A DNA stretch of 58,455 nt, taken from positions 1-58,455 of the forward strand of contig NZ_CAXLMO010000043.1 of the NCBI RefSeq assembly GCF_964187635.1, given 5' to 3'. Source of the DNA: Seribacter sulfatis. Lineage in GTDB: Bacteria > Verrucomicrobiota > Verrucomicrobiia > Opitutales > Seribacteraceae. The translations under genes and the position numbers were made by a program. Shown piece after piece: positions 27,440-36,546 of this stretch (positions within the stretch are counted from its first letter, which is position 1; each line of letters starts with the position of its first letter). The notes under the pieces were generated by a model. The model saw only the letters and a list, made by a program, of their open reading frames with translations, ran no database searches and was not told the origin of the DNA.

Positions 27440-28579
27440 CTAAGTGTGTGCAAGCTTGCCGTTCGATTCAATTTCTCGCATCACATTTTGAATTTCGGAT
27501 CGGAACTCGTTTAACTTTGTCTTGGATAAATTAATTTTGTCATGGGCTGCTTTTTGCAACTCATCGCAAATATCAGTTAAGCGATCACTCCATTTTTCGA
27601 GGGAGGAGAGAGTCTGATCGATCAATTCACTTGAAGAAGTAGTGGCTTGTTGGATAAGGGAAATTTGGTCAGTCAATTGTCGCTTTGTTTCGCGAGTTTC
27701 AGCTAGAAGTATTCTTTCACCTGCGACACGTTTCAAATCTCCAGTTAAACCGAATTTAGAGAGAAACCAAATAATCCATTTTGATGGGTCGAGCTGCCAA
27801 GGCTTTACGCCATTTCGGTAATCCCATTGAAATTCATGGTGATAATTATGATATCCTTCCCCCATTGTGAAGATTGCGGCAATCCAACTGTCCCGTGCAC
27901 TATGGCTTGTTGAGTAGGGACGCTCGCCAATCATATGGCATAGTGAGTTGATGCAAAATGTGGCATGTTGAACCATTACTACCCGTGCGACACCGGGTAT
28001 TAGTAATCCACCTAGAGCACCTGCCATCGGGCTAATATTACCTGTGGAGACTGCATAAACATACCCGATGATCGTGGGTAAGATAAAACTCATGAAAAAT
28101 GCAATCCCATGAACCCATTTGTCCTGCCACATGACAAGACGATCTTTTTTCAGGTCTTGTACATTGTTGATTGGATTGTCCGGTTTGAGCTTAAACATAA
28201 GCCATCCCATGTGAGCCCAGAAAAATCCTTTACTTATATCGTAGGGGTCATCATCAGTATCAACATGTTTGTGGTGTTTCCTATGTTCGGAACTCCACCA
28301 TAGGGCAGAATTTTCAAAAGCAGCGGCCCCGAAAAGAAGTACAAACAATTTGACTGGCCATTTTGCCTTGAAGGCTTTGTGAGAAAATAAGCGGTGATAC
28401 CCCACGGTGATACTCAATCCGGTGGCGGGATAGTAAAACATAAAAACCCCAAAAATAAACCAGTCCCACCCAAAAAAATAAAAGTAAGCCGGTACAGCAG
28501 TGAAAGTAAGAATGGCTGTAATAATTAAAAAACTACTAGTTACCCACTCAACTCGATTGAAAGGAATGTTTTTGAACAT
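27440..28579 (-). CDS. Membrane fatty-acid desaturase with C-terminal coiled coil
   Basis: Delta-9-type acyl desaturase in the inner membrane. All three histidine boxes are present: HRLFSH, EHRKHHKH and HNYHHEF, between four hydrophobic helices. It introduces a double bond into acyl chains using O2 and an electron donor not encoded here. After the catalytic part (to about residue 290), about 85 residues form a predicted coiled coil rich in Ser, Leu and charged residues; most bacterial relatives lack this. Single gene on the minus strand. Confidence 0.93.
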   Translation of the reverse strand: MFKNIPFNRVEWVTSSFLIITAILTFTAVPAYFYFFGWDWFIFGVFMFYYPATGLSITVGYHRLFSHKAFKAKWPVKLFVLLFGAAAFENSALWWSSEHRKHHKHVDTDDDPYDISKGFFWAHMGWLMFKLKPDNPINNVQDLKKDRLVMWQDKWVHGIAFFMSFILPTIIGYVYAVSTGNISPMAGALGGLLIPGVARVVMVQHATFCINSLCHMIGERPYSTSHSARDSWIAAIFTMGEGYHNYHHEFQWDYRNGVKPWQLDPSKWIIWFLSKFGLTGDLKRVAGERILLAETRETKRQLTDQISLIQQATTSSSELIDQTLSSLEKWSDRLTDICDELQKAAHDKINLSKTKLNEFRSEIQNVMREIESNGKLAHT

Positions 28580-28729
28580 TGTTTTAATCTATTGGTGAAT
28601 CCTCAAATTACGAATTCTTTTTTCGGCAGTAAGAAGATTCAATCAATGAATTTTATATCTTGGACCGATGGGCTTTGACATAAAAGGAAAATTTTCAAAG
28701 TATTTACATTTTAAACTCTCACTTATTTC

Positions 28730-29794
28730 ATGAAAGATTTAGCTCATTTCCTTGTTTGTATTTTAACGCTTTCAGTATCTTCACTGTTTCTTTGTGCAGA
28801 TGACTCGAAAATTCTTACCTTGAAGGGTAAAAGTGGCCCAGGAAATGGAAAAACGATTGTCCTGGTTTCTGGCGATGAAGAGTATAGAACTGAGGAAAGT
28901 ATGCCCATGTTGGCTAAAATTCTTGCCGAAAAGCATGGCTTTACTTGCAAGGTTCTTTTTGCATGGGATAAAGCTGGTAAATATATTGATCCCAATAATC
29001 AGCAGGGTGTGGTTGGCTGGAATCACCTCGAATCCGCGGATCTCATGTTAATTGGTACGCGATTTCGCAAACCCAATCAGAATGATGCGGTGCATATTAC
29101 GAATTTTCTAAACGCAGGGAAAGCGATTGTTGGAATTCGTACTTCCACTCATGCATTTAATGGAGGAGAAAAATTGGGAGGTGAAATTTCTTACAGTCAG
29201 TTCGGACCACTGATCATGGGAGAAGGCTGGGTGAGTCACCATGGCAAGCACAAGGGGGAAGGTGCACGTGGAATGGTTGAGACTAAAAATGCCGCACATC
29301 CAATTTTAAATGGAGTAACCGATGTATTTGGTCCCTCTGATGTATATGGCATTAATCGCTTAAATGAAAAAGATACCATTCTTTTGCGGGGAGCAGTAAC
29401 TAAAACACTTGCACCAAACTCTTCTTTTGTGGATGCGAAGAATGATCCGATGCAACCACTGGCATGGCTTCATCCGTACACCGCTCCCAATGGAAAGAAC
29501 GGCACCACATTCTGCACCACTATGGGGGCATCAGTTGACTTGGTTAGCGAAGATTTAAGGCGATTGCTGGTGAACTCGGTTTATCATCTTACCGGGCTAA
29601 AAGTTCCTGTTAACGCGGATGTAGATTATGTGGATCCTTTTTATCCCTCTTTTTATGGATTTATAAGGGATAAAAAGTATTGGTCGGGCCAAGACATGCA
29701 AGCAAAAGACTATGGCCTAGGTAAGACTCCTCATGCACCGGATCCCCAAGGCTCTCCTAGTTGGTCATTTCGTGATACCCCGAAAAAGAAGTAA
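28730..29794 (+). CDS. Secreted ThuA-domain protein
   Basis: After a signal peptide (about 1-23, cleavage after LFLCA), the 354-residue protein has a ThuA fold (class I glutamine-amidotransferase-like): KTIVLVSGDEEYRTEESMP at the start, an AIVGIRTSTHAFN strand and a FCTTMGASVDLVS segment near the end. ThuA proteins are linked to trehalose or other sugar use and are greatly expanded in Verrucomicrobiota and Planctomycetota. Monocistronic; its stop lies 3 bases from the convergent lipoprotein stop. Confidence 0.9.
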   Translation: MKDLAHFLVCILTLSVSSLFLCADDSKILTLKGKSGPGNGKTIVLVSGDEEYRTEESMPMLAKILAEKHGFTCKVLFAWDKAGKYIDPNNQQGVVGWNHLESADLMLIGTRFRKPNQNDAVHITNFLNAGKAIVGIRTSTHAFNGGEKLGGEISYSQFGPLIMGEGWVSHHGKHKGEGARGMVETKNAAHPILNGVTDVFGPSDVYGINRLNEKDTILLRGAVTKTLAPNSSFVDAKNDPMQPLAWLHPYTAPNGKNGTTFCTTMGASVDLVSEDLRRLLVNSVYHLTGLKVPVNADVDYVDPFYPSFYGFIRDKKYWSGQDMQAKDYGLGKTPHAPDPQGSPSWSFRDTPKKK

Positions 29795-29797
29795 GTT

Positions 29798-30124
29798 TTA
29801 TTCTACCTCTTTATTTTTATTTACGATTTCATTCTTTGCCTGTTTTGCCAGTTTACGATACCGGATTACTTCCTGTAAATATACCATTCGTAAGTTATGC
29901 CCGCCGAGCTTGCTGTAGTTACGAAATCCGGGGTTAGAATAAGCAGGGCTTAAATTCTGGGCATCAGCAAGTGCCTGATAGGTCCTTGCTCTTGTCTCAT
30001 ATCTTTTTACACGAATTTCAGCAGATTCATTGCTTGTCTTGGTCGATTGATTAATGGATGAGGTGCAACCATTGTGGAGAAAAAATAATCCAATGCAAAG
30101 AATGACTTGAAAGGCTCTTTTCAC
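29798..30124 (-). CDS. Small lipoprotein
   Basis: A 108-residue protein with a signal sequence ending in a lipobox-like LHNGC (Cys20), then a helical, Tyr- and Lys-rich domain. Not recognised as a named family. The GTG start overlaps the TGA of the PHP-hydrolase gene (GTGA), so the two are translationally coupled and may share a location in the envelope. Confidence 0.7.
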   Translation of the reverse strand: MKRAFQVILCIGLFFLHNGCTSSINQSTKTSNESAEIRVKRYETRARTYQALADAQNLSPAYSNPGFRNYSKLGGHNLRMVYLQEVIRYRKLAKQAKNEIVNKNKEVE

Positions 30125-32616
30125 TGAGTTGTAATGCCGGCTTGAATTAATTTCTCTTTTACCTGTTCGACTGACATTCCTGCTGTGGGAATTGGAAACC
30201 CCAGTGTGTCTCCATTGGGAGTAAAACCATCCCCATTGGTATCAACGAAGATTGGGTTGTGATAGGCACAGGGTTTGTTCGTTCCTTGACCGCTGTTTCC
30301 ATATCCTGTTTTAAGATTTAATTCTTCGCCATAGGCTACTACGATTAAGTGGGCATCATGGGAAAGCTCGATTGTTAATAATTGATCGAATTTGACTACT
30401 TCATCCTTAAACCAATGGGGGTGTGTTTTTCGAGTGTAATTATACTTGGTGGACTGTCTTCCATTGATCAAAATTTGGACGCGATTAATGTCGATCCAGG
30501 AGGAGCATTGCACCCGGACATTTAATTGAATTGAATCATTTGCTCGGGCAAGGCCTCCGGGTAGGATTCCATCCTGAGTTTCCACTTCCAAAAAGGGGCC
30601 GGTGGTGAGCATCATTTGCCCCGCTTTCGCTCGACGACTTATTTCTTCCCAATCAATCTCTTGGGGGTTATCAGTGGAACTGGGAATATAGGTCCTCCAT
30701 CCACCCACCCCATTTCCAAAAACAGTATGGGCATCACTTACAGCAATTCCCCAAACCCTTCTCCCTTGGTTGAGCATTTGAAGCCAGACAAATTCACGAA
30801 TTATGGAAACTTGTTCCCTGCTTGCCCTTCGGGTAATCTGGTAGGGTGCCCGTCCCAAAATTTCCGAGGCTCGGTAATTTTGTGTTTCAATTGCGTCGAT
30901 CAGTGAAACGATGCCCTCAAACCCATTGTCTGAATGTCCATCTTTGTTTCGGTCATTAAAATTTTCGACCATATCCGGATGGTTAATGTGAATCCATCGA
31001 TTTTTCTTGTGACCGTGGTGATCGCGCAGATTGATTGCATTAATCCGAGGGTCCTTTACCCACTTTGGGGAACCGTTATCCTGAAGGTAAGGACTCGGAG
31101 TGATCGGGAATGCGTTCAGGTGTGCTCCTGAACCGGTGAGTTCGATCCCGGGGACAGTTGAAATCTCATTTGTCAGTTTTAACTCTTCTATGTGGGGTTG
31201 CCAGTCGTATACTCGGTTATGCTCGGTAGTGGGAGCGAATTCGATGTGTTCGGCGGCCAGGTTGATGATTCGATCATTTGTCCCACACACATTGTCTCCA
31301 CTCGGAGTGGAGTGGTTGTGAAAGTCAGTGCTTACCCACCCCTTTGTGTTTACTGTTCGTTTAAGTTTGGTTGAAAAAGGCAAAGTCTCTTGCGGGGAGA
31401 GAGTGATTTCTTTTTCGACATGGTCGAATTCAATTCCGCGGGTCACAATAATTCGATAGGAACCAGGATTCAGGGCGATTGAGAAAGTACCGGTTTCCGA
31501 ATGGTATTGATTGTTACATCCATGGGCACGATCAACGGGGCCGAGTTGAGGGTCGCTGGTTTCTCCCAGCCCGATCAATTGAACTTTGCAGGGTATGTCT
31601 TCCCCGCTTTCATTAGTGATGCTAAAATCAATTTTCGATGCCGGCTTCATTGTGCAATTTTTTCGTACTCCACTCTCTTGTACATCGATGGAAAATGATT
31701 GGTTTTCCCTGCCATGATCAAGGATTGAGACCATCCATTTTCCAATGGGTAATTGAGTTGATATTTTACCACTTTCATCAGGATACCCCAAAATGGATTG
31801 TTCATTTTGGGAAAATTTGAAAGTTGCGGATGAAATTGGCGTTGAGCTGTCTTCCTGAAGTGTGATTTCGACTATTCCAGTTTTACCCATTTTTTGTGCT
31901 ACCCGACCCAATGCCTGTACTGGAGATGTTCCCACTGCGATAAAGCGCTTGATTTCAATTTGGTCTCCGGGATGAAGTGTTTTTGAGCGGGGCGGCAATT
32001 TTCCATTTTTGTCCCTATACCAACCATAGGCGTAGCCGGCTTTGTCGGCAGGATCTACAGAGTCCGCCCATTCGATATTCTCGAGTCGGCCAGATTCTCT
32101 GAACCGGGTCCACCGATCATCAATGGGTCCGGAAACTTTAATTTTCCCCTCATTACGAATCAGGCTGAGTATATGGATTCCATATTCTCCTTCTTGGATT
32201 GTATAAAGGTGTTTTTTAAACAAACCTCCAGATTTTGCTGCGGTGGTTACCACTTCAATTCCATCCCCAGACTCTGTTTTTCGAATGTAGGAAATCTCTC
32301 CCTGCTGGCGGGATGGGGAGAAAATGGTAAGTTGGTCATTTTCCGTTCCCCGTAGGCAAAGATCGTAGAGGCATCCAGGGGTCATTCCATTTGCCCCCCA
32401 GAAAGCACCCATGTTGGCCTTGCGGTCAGGTGCAGAACTTCCAATTGCACATTCAATCAGTTCATTCCTAAGTACGAAGTCTCCAATGATACCATCCGCT
32501 TCTTTACCTTGGGGGAGTTGAGTAACCGTTTCAGGAGAAATTTCAATGATCTCTACTTTTCCAAACTGCGAAAAAATAGGAACGAGCAAAAGAAATAAAA
32601 GAGATATTTTTTTCAT
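30121..32616 (-). CDS. Secreted CehA/McbA-type PHP-domain metallohydrolase
   Basis: After a signal peptide (from the ATG at 32616; the frame is open 10 codons further), a long N-terminal beta-rich region with carboxypeptidase-regulatory-like segments leads to the PHP metal site. Seen there are TDFHNHSTPSGDN, APTTEHNR, PGIELTGSGAHLNAF, WIHINHPD and GIAVSDAHTVFG. CehA and McbA relatives hydrolyse carbaryl-type esters, but the natural role is probably phosphoester or related hydrolysis outside the cytoplasm. 831 residues. Coupled to a small lipoprotein gene. Confidence 0.85.
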   Translation of the reverse strand: MKKISLLFLLLVPIFSQFGKVEIIEISPETVTQLPQGKEADGIIGDFVLRNELIECAIGSSAPDRKANMGAFWGANGMTPGCLYDLCLRGTENDQLTIFSPSRQQGEISYIRKTESGDGIEVVTTAAKSGGLFKKHLYTIQEGEYGIHILSLIRNEGKIKVSGPIDDRWTRFRESGRLENIEWADSVDPADKAGYAYGWYRDKNGKLPPRSKTLHPGDQIEIKRFIAVGTSPVQALGRVAQKMGKTGIVEITLQEDSSTPISSATFKFSQNEQSILGYPDESGKISTQLPIGKWMVSILDHGRENQSFSIDVQESGVRKNCTMKPASKIDFSITNESGEDIPCKVQLIGLGETSDPQLGPVDRAHGCNNQYHSETGTFSIALNPGSYRIIVTRGIEFDHVEKEITLSPQETLPFSTKLKRTVNTKGWVSTDFHNHSTPSGDNVCGTNDRIINLAAEHIEFAPTTEHNRVYDWQPHIEELKLTNEISTVPGIELTGSGAHLNAFPITPSPYLQDNGSPKWVKDPRINAINLRDHHGHKKNRWIHINHPDMVENFNDRNKDGHSDNGFEGIVSLIDAIETQNYRASEILGRAPYQITRRASREQVSIIREFVWLQMLNQGRRVWGIAVSDAHTVFGNGVGGWRTYIPSSTDNPQEIDWEEISRRAKAGQMMLTTGPFLEVETQDGILPGGLARANDSIQLNVRVQCSSWIDINRVQILINGRQSTKYNYTRKTHPHWFKDEVVKFDQLLTIELSHDAHLIVVAYGEELNLKTGYGNSGQGTNKPCAYHNPIFVDTNGDGFTPNGDTLGFPIPTAGMSVEQVKEKLIQAGITTQ

Positions 32617-32782
32617 TGGGGTAATTGTTGAGGGTGAAAAATCCAAATTGTGTGATGAAATTAATTATTACAACCCCTGAAAGTGAATTTTGATTCGTTT
32701 GTTCGAATGATCTCTTCTCTATAATCGTATAATGTGATTACTATTTATTAAAATTATACTGACCCCATTCTAGTTTGTGTTT

Positions 32783-33433
32783 ATGAAACAATATATGTCT
32801 CAAAATACAAATATTACCCTTATTCGTCATGGTGAAACCGAATGGAATTTGTGCGGACGTTGGCAGGGGCACGCAGATTCTCCGCTGAGTCCCCGTGGTG
32901 TCGCACAGGCAGAAGCACTGGGCCAAAGAATGAAGGGTGAGAAATTCGATTTTTTTTATTCAAGTGACCTCGGTCGTGCCATGCATACATCCGAACTGGT
33001 GGGCGGGCCATCCGGTATGGTTGCGGAACAGTATGTCGGATTGCGGGAACGTGATCTTGGAGTGCTGGAGGGTATGAACACCGAGGAGATGAAAGTGAGT
33101 CAACCAGATGTTTACTCGTCCTTTCGTAATGATGGCCCGGATTTTCAGGTTCCAAACGGAGAGAGCTTTCGCGAATTTTGCTTACGTTGTTCAGGTGCAA
33201 TCGAGGAACTTGCGACTAAACATTCGGGAGCGAACATCGCTTTGGTTACTCATGGCGGAGTGTTGGGTGCAATTTTTCGTTATGTTCTCAATCTGCCTTT
33301 GGATTCCGACCGTAATTTTGTTCTTCTTAACTGCTCCATTAATCGGATCGAACAGATAGAGGCGGGATGGAATTTGATCAGCTGGGGAGACGTGGCACAT
33401 TTAAAAGAAATAAGCACTTTAGATGATGGCTGA
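32783..33433 (+). CDS. Histidine-phosphatase (phosphoglycerate mutase-like) enzyme
   Basis: Branch-1 histidine phosphatase. The phosphohistidine motif is RHGETEWN (Arg15, His16), with the FYSSDLGRAMHTS loop, the ERDLGVLEGM acid segment and the second His in VTHGGVLG. Candidate activities include cobalamin-pathway or broad small-molecule phosphatase; a cofactor-dependent mutase is less likely given the length (216 aa). Starts at 32777 (GTG), 32783 (ATG) and 32795 (ATG) are all possible; I use 32783. Confidence 0.85.
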   Translation: MKQYMSQNTNITLIRHGETEWNLCGRWQGHADSPLSPRGVAQAEALGQRMKGEKFDFFYSSDLGRAMHTSELVGGPSGMVAEQYVGLRERDLGVLEGMNTEEMKVSQPDVYSSFRNDGPDFQVPNGESFREFCLRCSGAIEELATKHSGANIALVTHGGVLGAIFRYVLNLPLDSDRNFVLLNCSINRIEQIEAGWNLISWGDVAHLKEISTLDDG

Positions 33434-33548
33434 AGTCAACGACATGGCTCGTCGATTCGCTTGTTCATTTCTCATTCAGTAGTGGGGGGTAGGGCACTAC
33501 AAATGCTTTTTTTACCATATAAAAGAGTAACTGTTGTAGAGAGGGGAA

Positions 33549-33671
33549 TCAATCCTCCTCATTGATGTATTGAATGATTCGTTCATAAGTGCGATATGCC
33601 AGCGTATGCATTAATGGGTCTGTGAATGTGGTAATTCTCTTCTCTGGTAGTGGGGGCCAAATCGGCTTTAT
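33549..33671 (-). pseudogene. Short coding-like remnant
   Basis: A 40-codon minus-strand stretch between two stops with protein-like composition (contains PIWPPLPEKRIT and YERIIQYI) but no usable start except an internal ATG leaving 20 residues. A second frame over the same DNA is also open. It could be the tail of a lost gene. Not recognised. Confidence 0.25.
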
Positions 33672-33721
33672 TCAAAAGGGTAAATTTCAATTTTGATTTT
33701 ATTTTGGCATCCAATCAAAAA

Positions 33722-34828
33722 TTATTGGAGACCGAGAGAAAGCTTTTCCTTACAGAAAGAAATACTTTTTTCAAGCTGACTCAGTTGATAATTTTGTTGG
33801 GCCACTTTCTTTTCTATTCCCTCCGGTGAACTGAAAGGTTTTATTTCCTTTCCTTTTTGGCTGATCAACAAAAAACGCGAAAAGTCTTCCGCTAAAAAAG
33901 TAGAATATGGGGGCCAAAAAGTGGGATCCAGATAAGGAAATTCTTTTGCAAATCCTGATATGATTTCTAATTGCATGGGGAGGGAAGGGCACAATCTTTT
34001 CCATTCTGAAATAAAAGTGTCCAGGTCTGTACAACCCTCTCCCATAGCGGTCCATTGTACTTTTACCCCTCTTTTACTTTTCCATACCATGGAATCTCTA
34101 ATACCACTCGATATTGCATAAGGGGCAAGGTTCCGAAGAGTATCAATTGGGTCTTCGAGGGTCCATGTTGCGTTACCCGAATCTAGAGTGGCACCAACAT
34201 ACTCAGTTCCTGCCCGTTCAATTAACTGAACAAGTTCACGGCTATGCAAATCACCTGCATGGTTTTCAACTGCTATTTTTACACCCGCATTTAAGGCCAC
34301 TGTCTTTACTTTCCTTAAAACTTGTACAGTGCTCGTGATATGGTTCTGTATTCCTCCTTTGCCGTGCCTGTCTTTCATCGTGCCCAGGTAGCAACGGGCC
34401 ACGCTTGCACCAACCTCTTTTGCGACCCGGATAAGAAGGCGTAAATGCTCTTCGGCGGTTCCATGTTTATCCTTGAAGCTTTTGGAGGTGGGACAAATCC
34501 CACCAGTTCCAGTATGAATGACTATGCCCCGGTTTTGAGCTTCCTGTTTAATCTCCTTGAGATAGGAGGAATCCAAAGACTCGTAAACATCAAGGTCGGA
34601 AAATAATATCGTGTCTAATTTATGAGAACTTGCAAAATCAAGAAGCCGTGGAGCTTTCCAACCAAGAGCTCGGATTGAAAAATTATCAAATCCAAGTGGA
34701 ATCGTTGTTGCCGAAGAACTACTTGCACGCAGTGGATTAGGTAGCATGATACTGGAAGCAAGAAGAGATACGGAACCATGGCAGAATTTTCGTCTGGTTT
34801 GAAGAGAGTTGAATATTTCCATACTCAT
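33722..34828 (-). CDS. Tat-type sugar phosphate isomerase/epimerase-like protein
   Basis: A xylose-isomerase-like TIM barrel (AP endonuclease 2 family). Visible are KIAVENHAGDLHSRELVQL, the EYVGATLDSGNATW metal-binding strand and a LPMQLEIISG strand. The N terminus has twin arginines (QTRRKF) followed by a hydrophobic stretch ending near LRASS, so the enzyme is probably exported folded by the Tat system. This is common for such proteins in Verrucomicrobiota and Planctomycetota. Possible starts at 34858, 34828 and 34822; the later two place the RR motif near the N terminus as usual. Confidence 0.82.
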   Translation of the reverse strand: MSMEIFNSLQTRRKFCHGSVSLLASSIMLPNPLRASSSSATTIPLGFDNFSIRALGWKAPRLLDFASSHKLDTILFSDLDVYESLDSSYLKEIKQEAQNRGIVIHTGTGGICPTSKSFKDKHGTAEEHLRLLIRVAKEVGASVARCYLGTMKDRHGKGGIQNHITSTVQVLRKVKTVALNAGVKIAVENHAGDLHSRELVQLIERAGTEYVGATLDSGNATWTLEDPIDTLRNLAPYAISSGIRDSMVWKSKRGVKVQWTAMGEGCTDLDTFISEWKRLCPSLPMQLEIISGFAKEFPYLDPTFWPPYSTFLAEDFSRFLLISQKGKEIKPFSSPEGIEKKVAQQNYQLSQLEKSISFCKEKLSLGLQ

Positions 34829-35050
34829 AATGGCAATCGATGTGTATGAGATCGGCAAGATTGAAAATGTTGAATTGCGAGATTTTCAATTCTAGGACTT
34901 ACCCTTTTTACGCGACAAGATTCTTAATCGTAACCGAGGTGTTTTGAGTCCAACTTGACTATAAAGTTGCCCGCTACGATTAAAAAAATGTCAAAAAAAC
35001 CTAAATATGATTTGCTAAGGTTAAATGTATTAGCATAGGTTATTGGGTAT

Positions 35051-35278
35051 ATGAAAGAGAGTAAAGAAGCGCAGTTGGAGGAATTTAAAGTGGTTTACGA
35101 ATTAGAAGGATCTTTGGATCTTGCCACAAAGTATTTTATGGCAACCCAAACAGAGGACGCAAAAAAAATGTTTTCTTTCGTTTGCCAGAAAAATGATATG
35201 AATTCAACTGTACAAAGGATAGAGAAATGGAACCGTTGGAGTTCGCAATGGGAAGTACAGGAGGAAGAAGTTTCCTAA
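35051..35278 (+). CDS. Small protein of a tandem paralogous pair (copy A)
   Basis: A 75-residue, acidic, soluble protein of unknown function. It aligns end to end with the next gene: shared LEEFK, KYF-x-A, AK-x-MF, a central Cys, and a near-identical C-terminal EKWNRW-x-S-x-WE. No signal peptide, metal motif or helix-turn-helix is evident. The octamer TAGGTTAT lies 7 bases before the ATG, as it does near copy B. No Shine-Dalgarno. The conservation between the copies is strong evidence that both are real genes. Confidence 0.8.
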   Translation: MKESKEAQLEEFKVVYELEGSLDLATKYFMATQTEDAKKMFSFVCQKNDMNSTVQRIEKWNRWSSQWEVQEEEVS

Positions 35279-35403
35279 AGTTCTCTTTTGGTTTGATATT
35301 TTTCCAAAAAAATCGAGCGCGTTACGATTTCATTACTCTTTTTTGCGTTCCTGTATAATCTTATAAAGGGCGATGTGAGTTTATAAAAAATGTGGCGGTC
35401 CGT

Positions 35404-35432
35404 TTGAAAACTCATTCAAATTAGGTTATGTT
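35404..35432 (+). promoter_or_regulatory. Candidate promoter of small-protein copy B
   Basis: TTGAAA (35404-35409), a 17-base spacer, TATGTT (35427-35432). The ATG at 35439 is only 7 bases past the -10, so a transcript from here would be nearly leaderless. The overlapping octamer TAGGTTAT (35422-35429) recurs before copy A at 35036-35043. Confidence 0.35.
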
Positions 35433-35438
35433 GTTTGT

Positions 35439-35681
35439 ATGAAATCGAATCGAGAACCAAACCTAGAAGAGTTCAAGTTTCATTATCATTTCGAAAATGC
35501 GGTGGGCTTTTCTGACAAGTATTTCTTAGCCCATAATCTTGATGAAGCAAAAGAAATGTTTGACTACGCATGTTGTAAAAGACATCTGCACCCACATCTG
35601 GACGGAGTTGAAAAATGGAATCGTTGGAAGTCAAGTTGGGAGAAGATAGCAATTCCCGACAAGAAGCACTTTTCCAATTAA
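35439..35681 (+). CDS. Small protein of a tandem paralogous pair (copy B)
   Basis: An 80-residue paralogue of the preceding gene with the same layout: LEEFK at the N terminus, KYFLA, EAKEMF, CC in the middle and EKWNRWKSSWE near the end. It differs by more His residues in the centre and a basic tail. Function unknown; the invariant Trp-rich EKWNRW segment suggests a binding surface. It ends one base before the convergent metallophosphatase stop. Confidence 0.8.
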   Translation: MKSNREPNLEEFKFHYHFENAVGFSDKYFLAHNLDEAKEMFDYACCKRHLHPHLDGVEKWNRWKSSWEKIAIPDKKHFSN

Positions 35682-35682
35682 T

Positions 35683-36534
35683 TCACGCTTTTGAAGTTTG
35701 GACCAAATTCACATCTGATATCTCCTCACCGCTTGTAAATCGATAAGCCCACAAAACTTGGTCGCAGGTAACGCAACCGTCTACACAAACTACATTATTA
35801 ATTACTTTTGGTTCATCCGCCGGTAGGCAATAGTGTCCCAAGAATATTGGTTTATCATTGTGTAAGTATTCTTGCCCAATTTTTTGGGAATTAATCGCAA
35901 AAGATTCAGTAAGTAACTTTTTCGATTTGGGAAAGAAATTCGACCCATTAATTTTGTTTTTCTCACCTTCCCACCACCGAATCCGTGCTTTCTTTCTCTT
36001 AATCCCGAATCGATCCAAATAATTTAGTTTGTTTGGAATTGGAACTGTAATTCCCCTCAAGATTATATCGATTGCTTGCCCGAGGTCTGACTGCGAGTCA
36101 AAAGTCGATCTGATGAAATTTTCATCTCCTACACTTTGATCTTTAAGTTTCGTAATTGAGGCAAAATGCCATGCAGCATGCACCACTCTTAACTCATGAA
36201 ATTCTAAAAATAGGGGAAGAGATTGGATCCATGGAATAAATGGTTTGATCGCGGGTTCTACAAGTGTTGGGTCCTTTATAAATTGTTGAATTAAACGAAA
36301 TTCGTGGTTTCCGAGCACAGCAAAGGCTTGTTCGCTGGAATGTAATTTTTGCACGATTTTTAGCACTTCAATTGTGTCCGGTCCTCGATTGATTAAATCA
36401 CCCACAAAAATAATCTTACGACCTAGCGGGTGAACAAAAGTTCCCTTATTTTCTTCGTATCCCAGTATTTGCAATAATTCGATGAGCAAAGAAGGATACC
36501 CATGAACATCCCCTATAATATCAAAATTAGCCAT
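35683..36534 (-). CDS. Serine/threonine-type metallophosphatase (PrpE/ApaH-like)
   Basis: Calcineurin-like phosphoesterase of the phosphoprotein-phosphatase type: FDIIGDVHGYPSLL (D-x-H), VGDLINRGPDT (GDxxxRG), LGNHEFRL (GNHE) and late metal His residues in VVHAAWHF and FLGHYCLP. Possible substrates are diadenosine polyphosphates or phosphoproteins. The frame also opens four codons earlier at 36546; the ATG at 36534 directly precedes the first strand. Confidence 0.85.
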   Translation of the reverse strand: MANFDIIGDVHGYPSLLIELLQILGYEENKGTFVHPLGRKIIFVGDLINRGPDTIEVLKIVQKLHSSEQAFAVLGNHEFRLIQQFIKDPTLVEPAIKPFIPWIQSLPLFLEFHELRVVHAAWHFASITKLKDQSVGDENFIRSTFDSQSDLGQAIDIILRGITVPIPNKLNYLDRFGIKRKKARIRWWEGEKNKINGSNFFPKSKKLLTESFAINSQKIGQEYLHNDKPIFLGHYCLPADEPKVINNVVCVDGCVTCDQVLWAYRFTSGEEISDVNLVQTSKA

Positions 36535-36546
36535 TACTTTTGGCAT

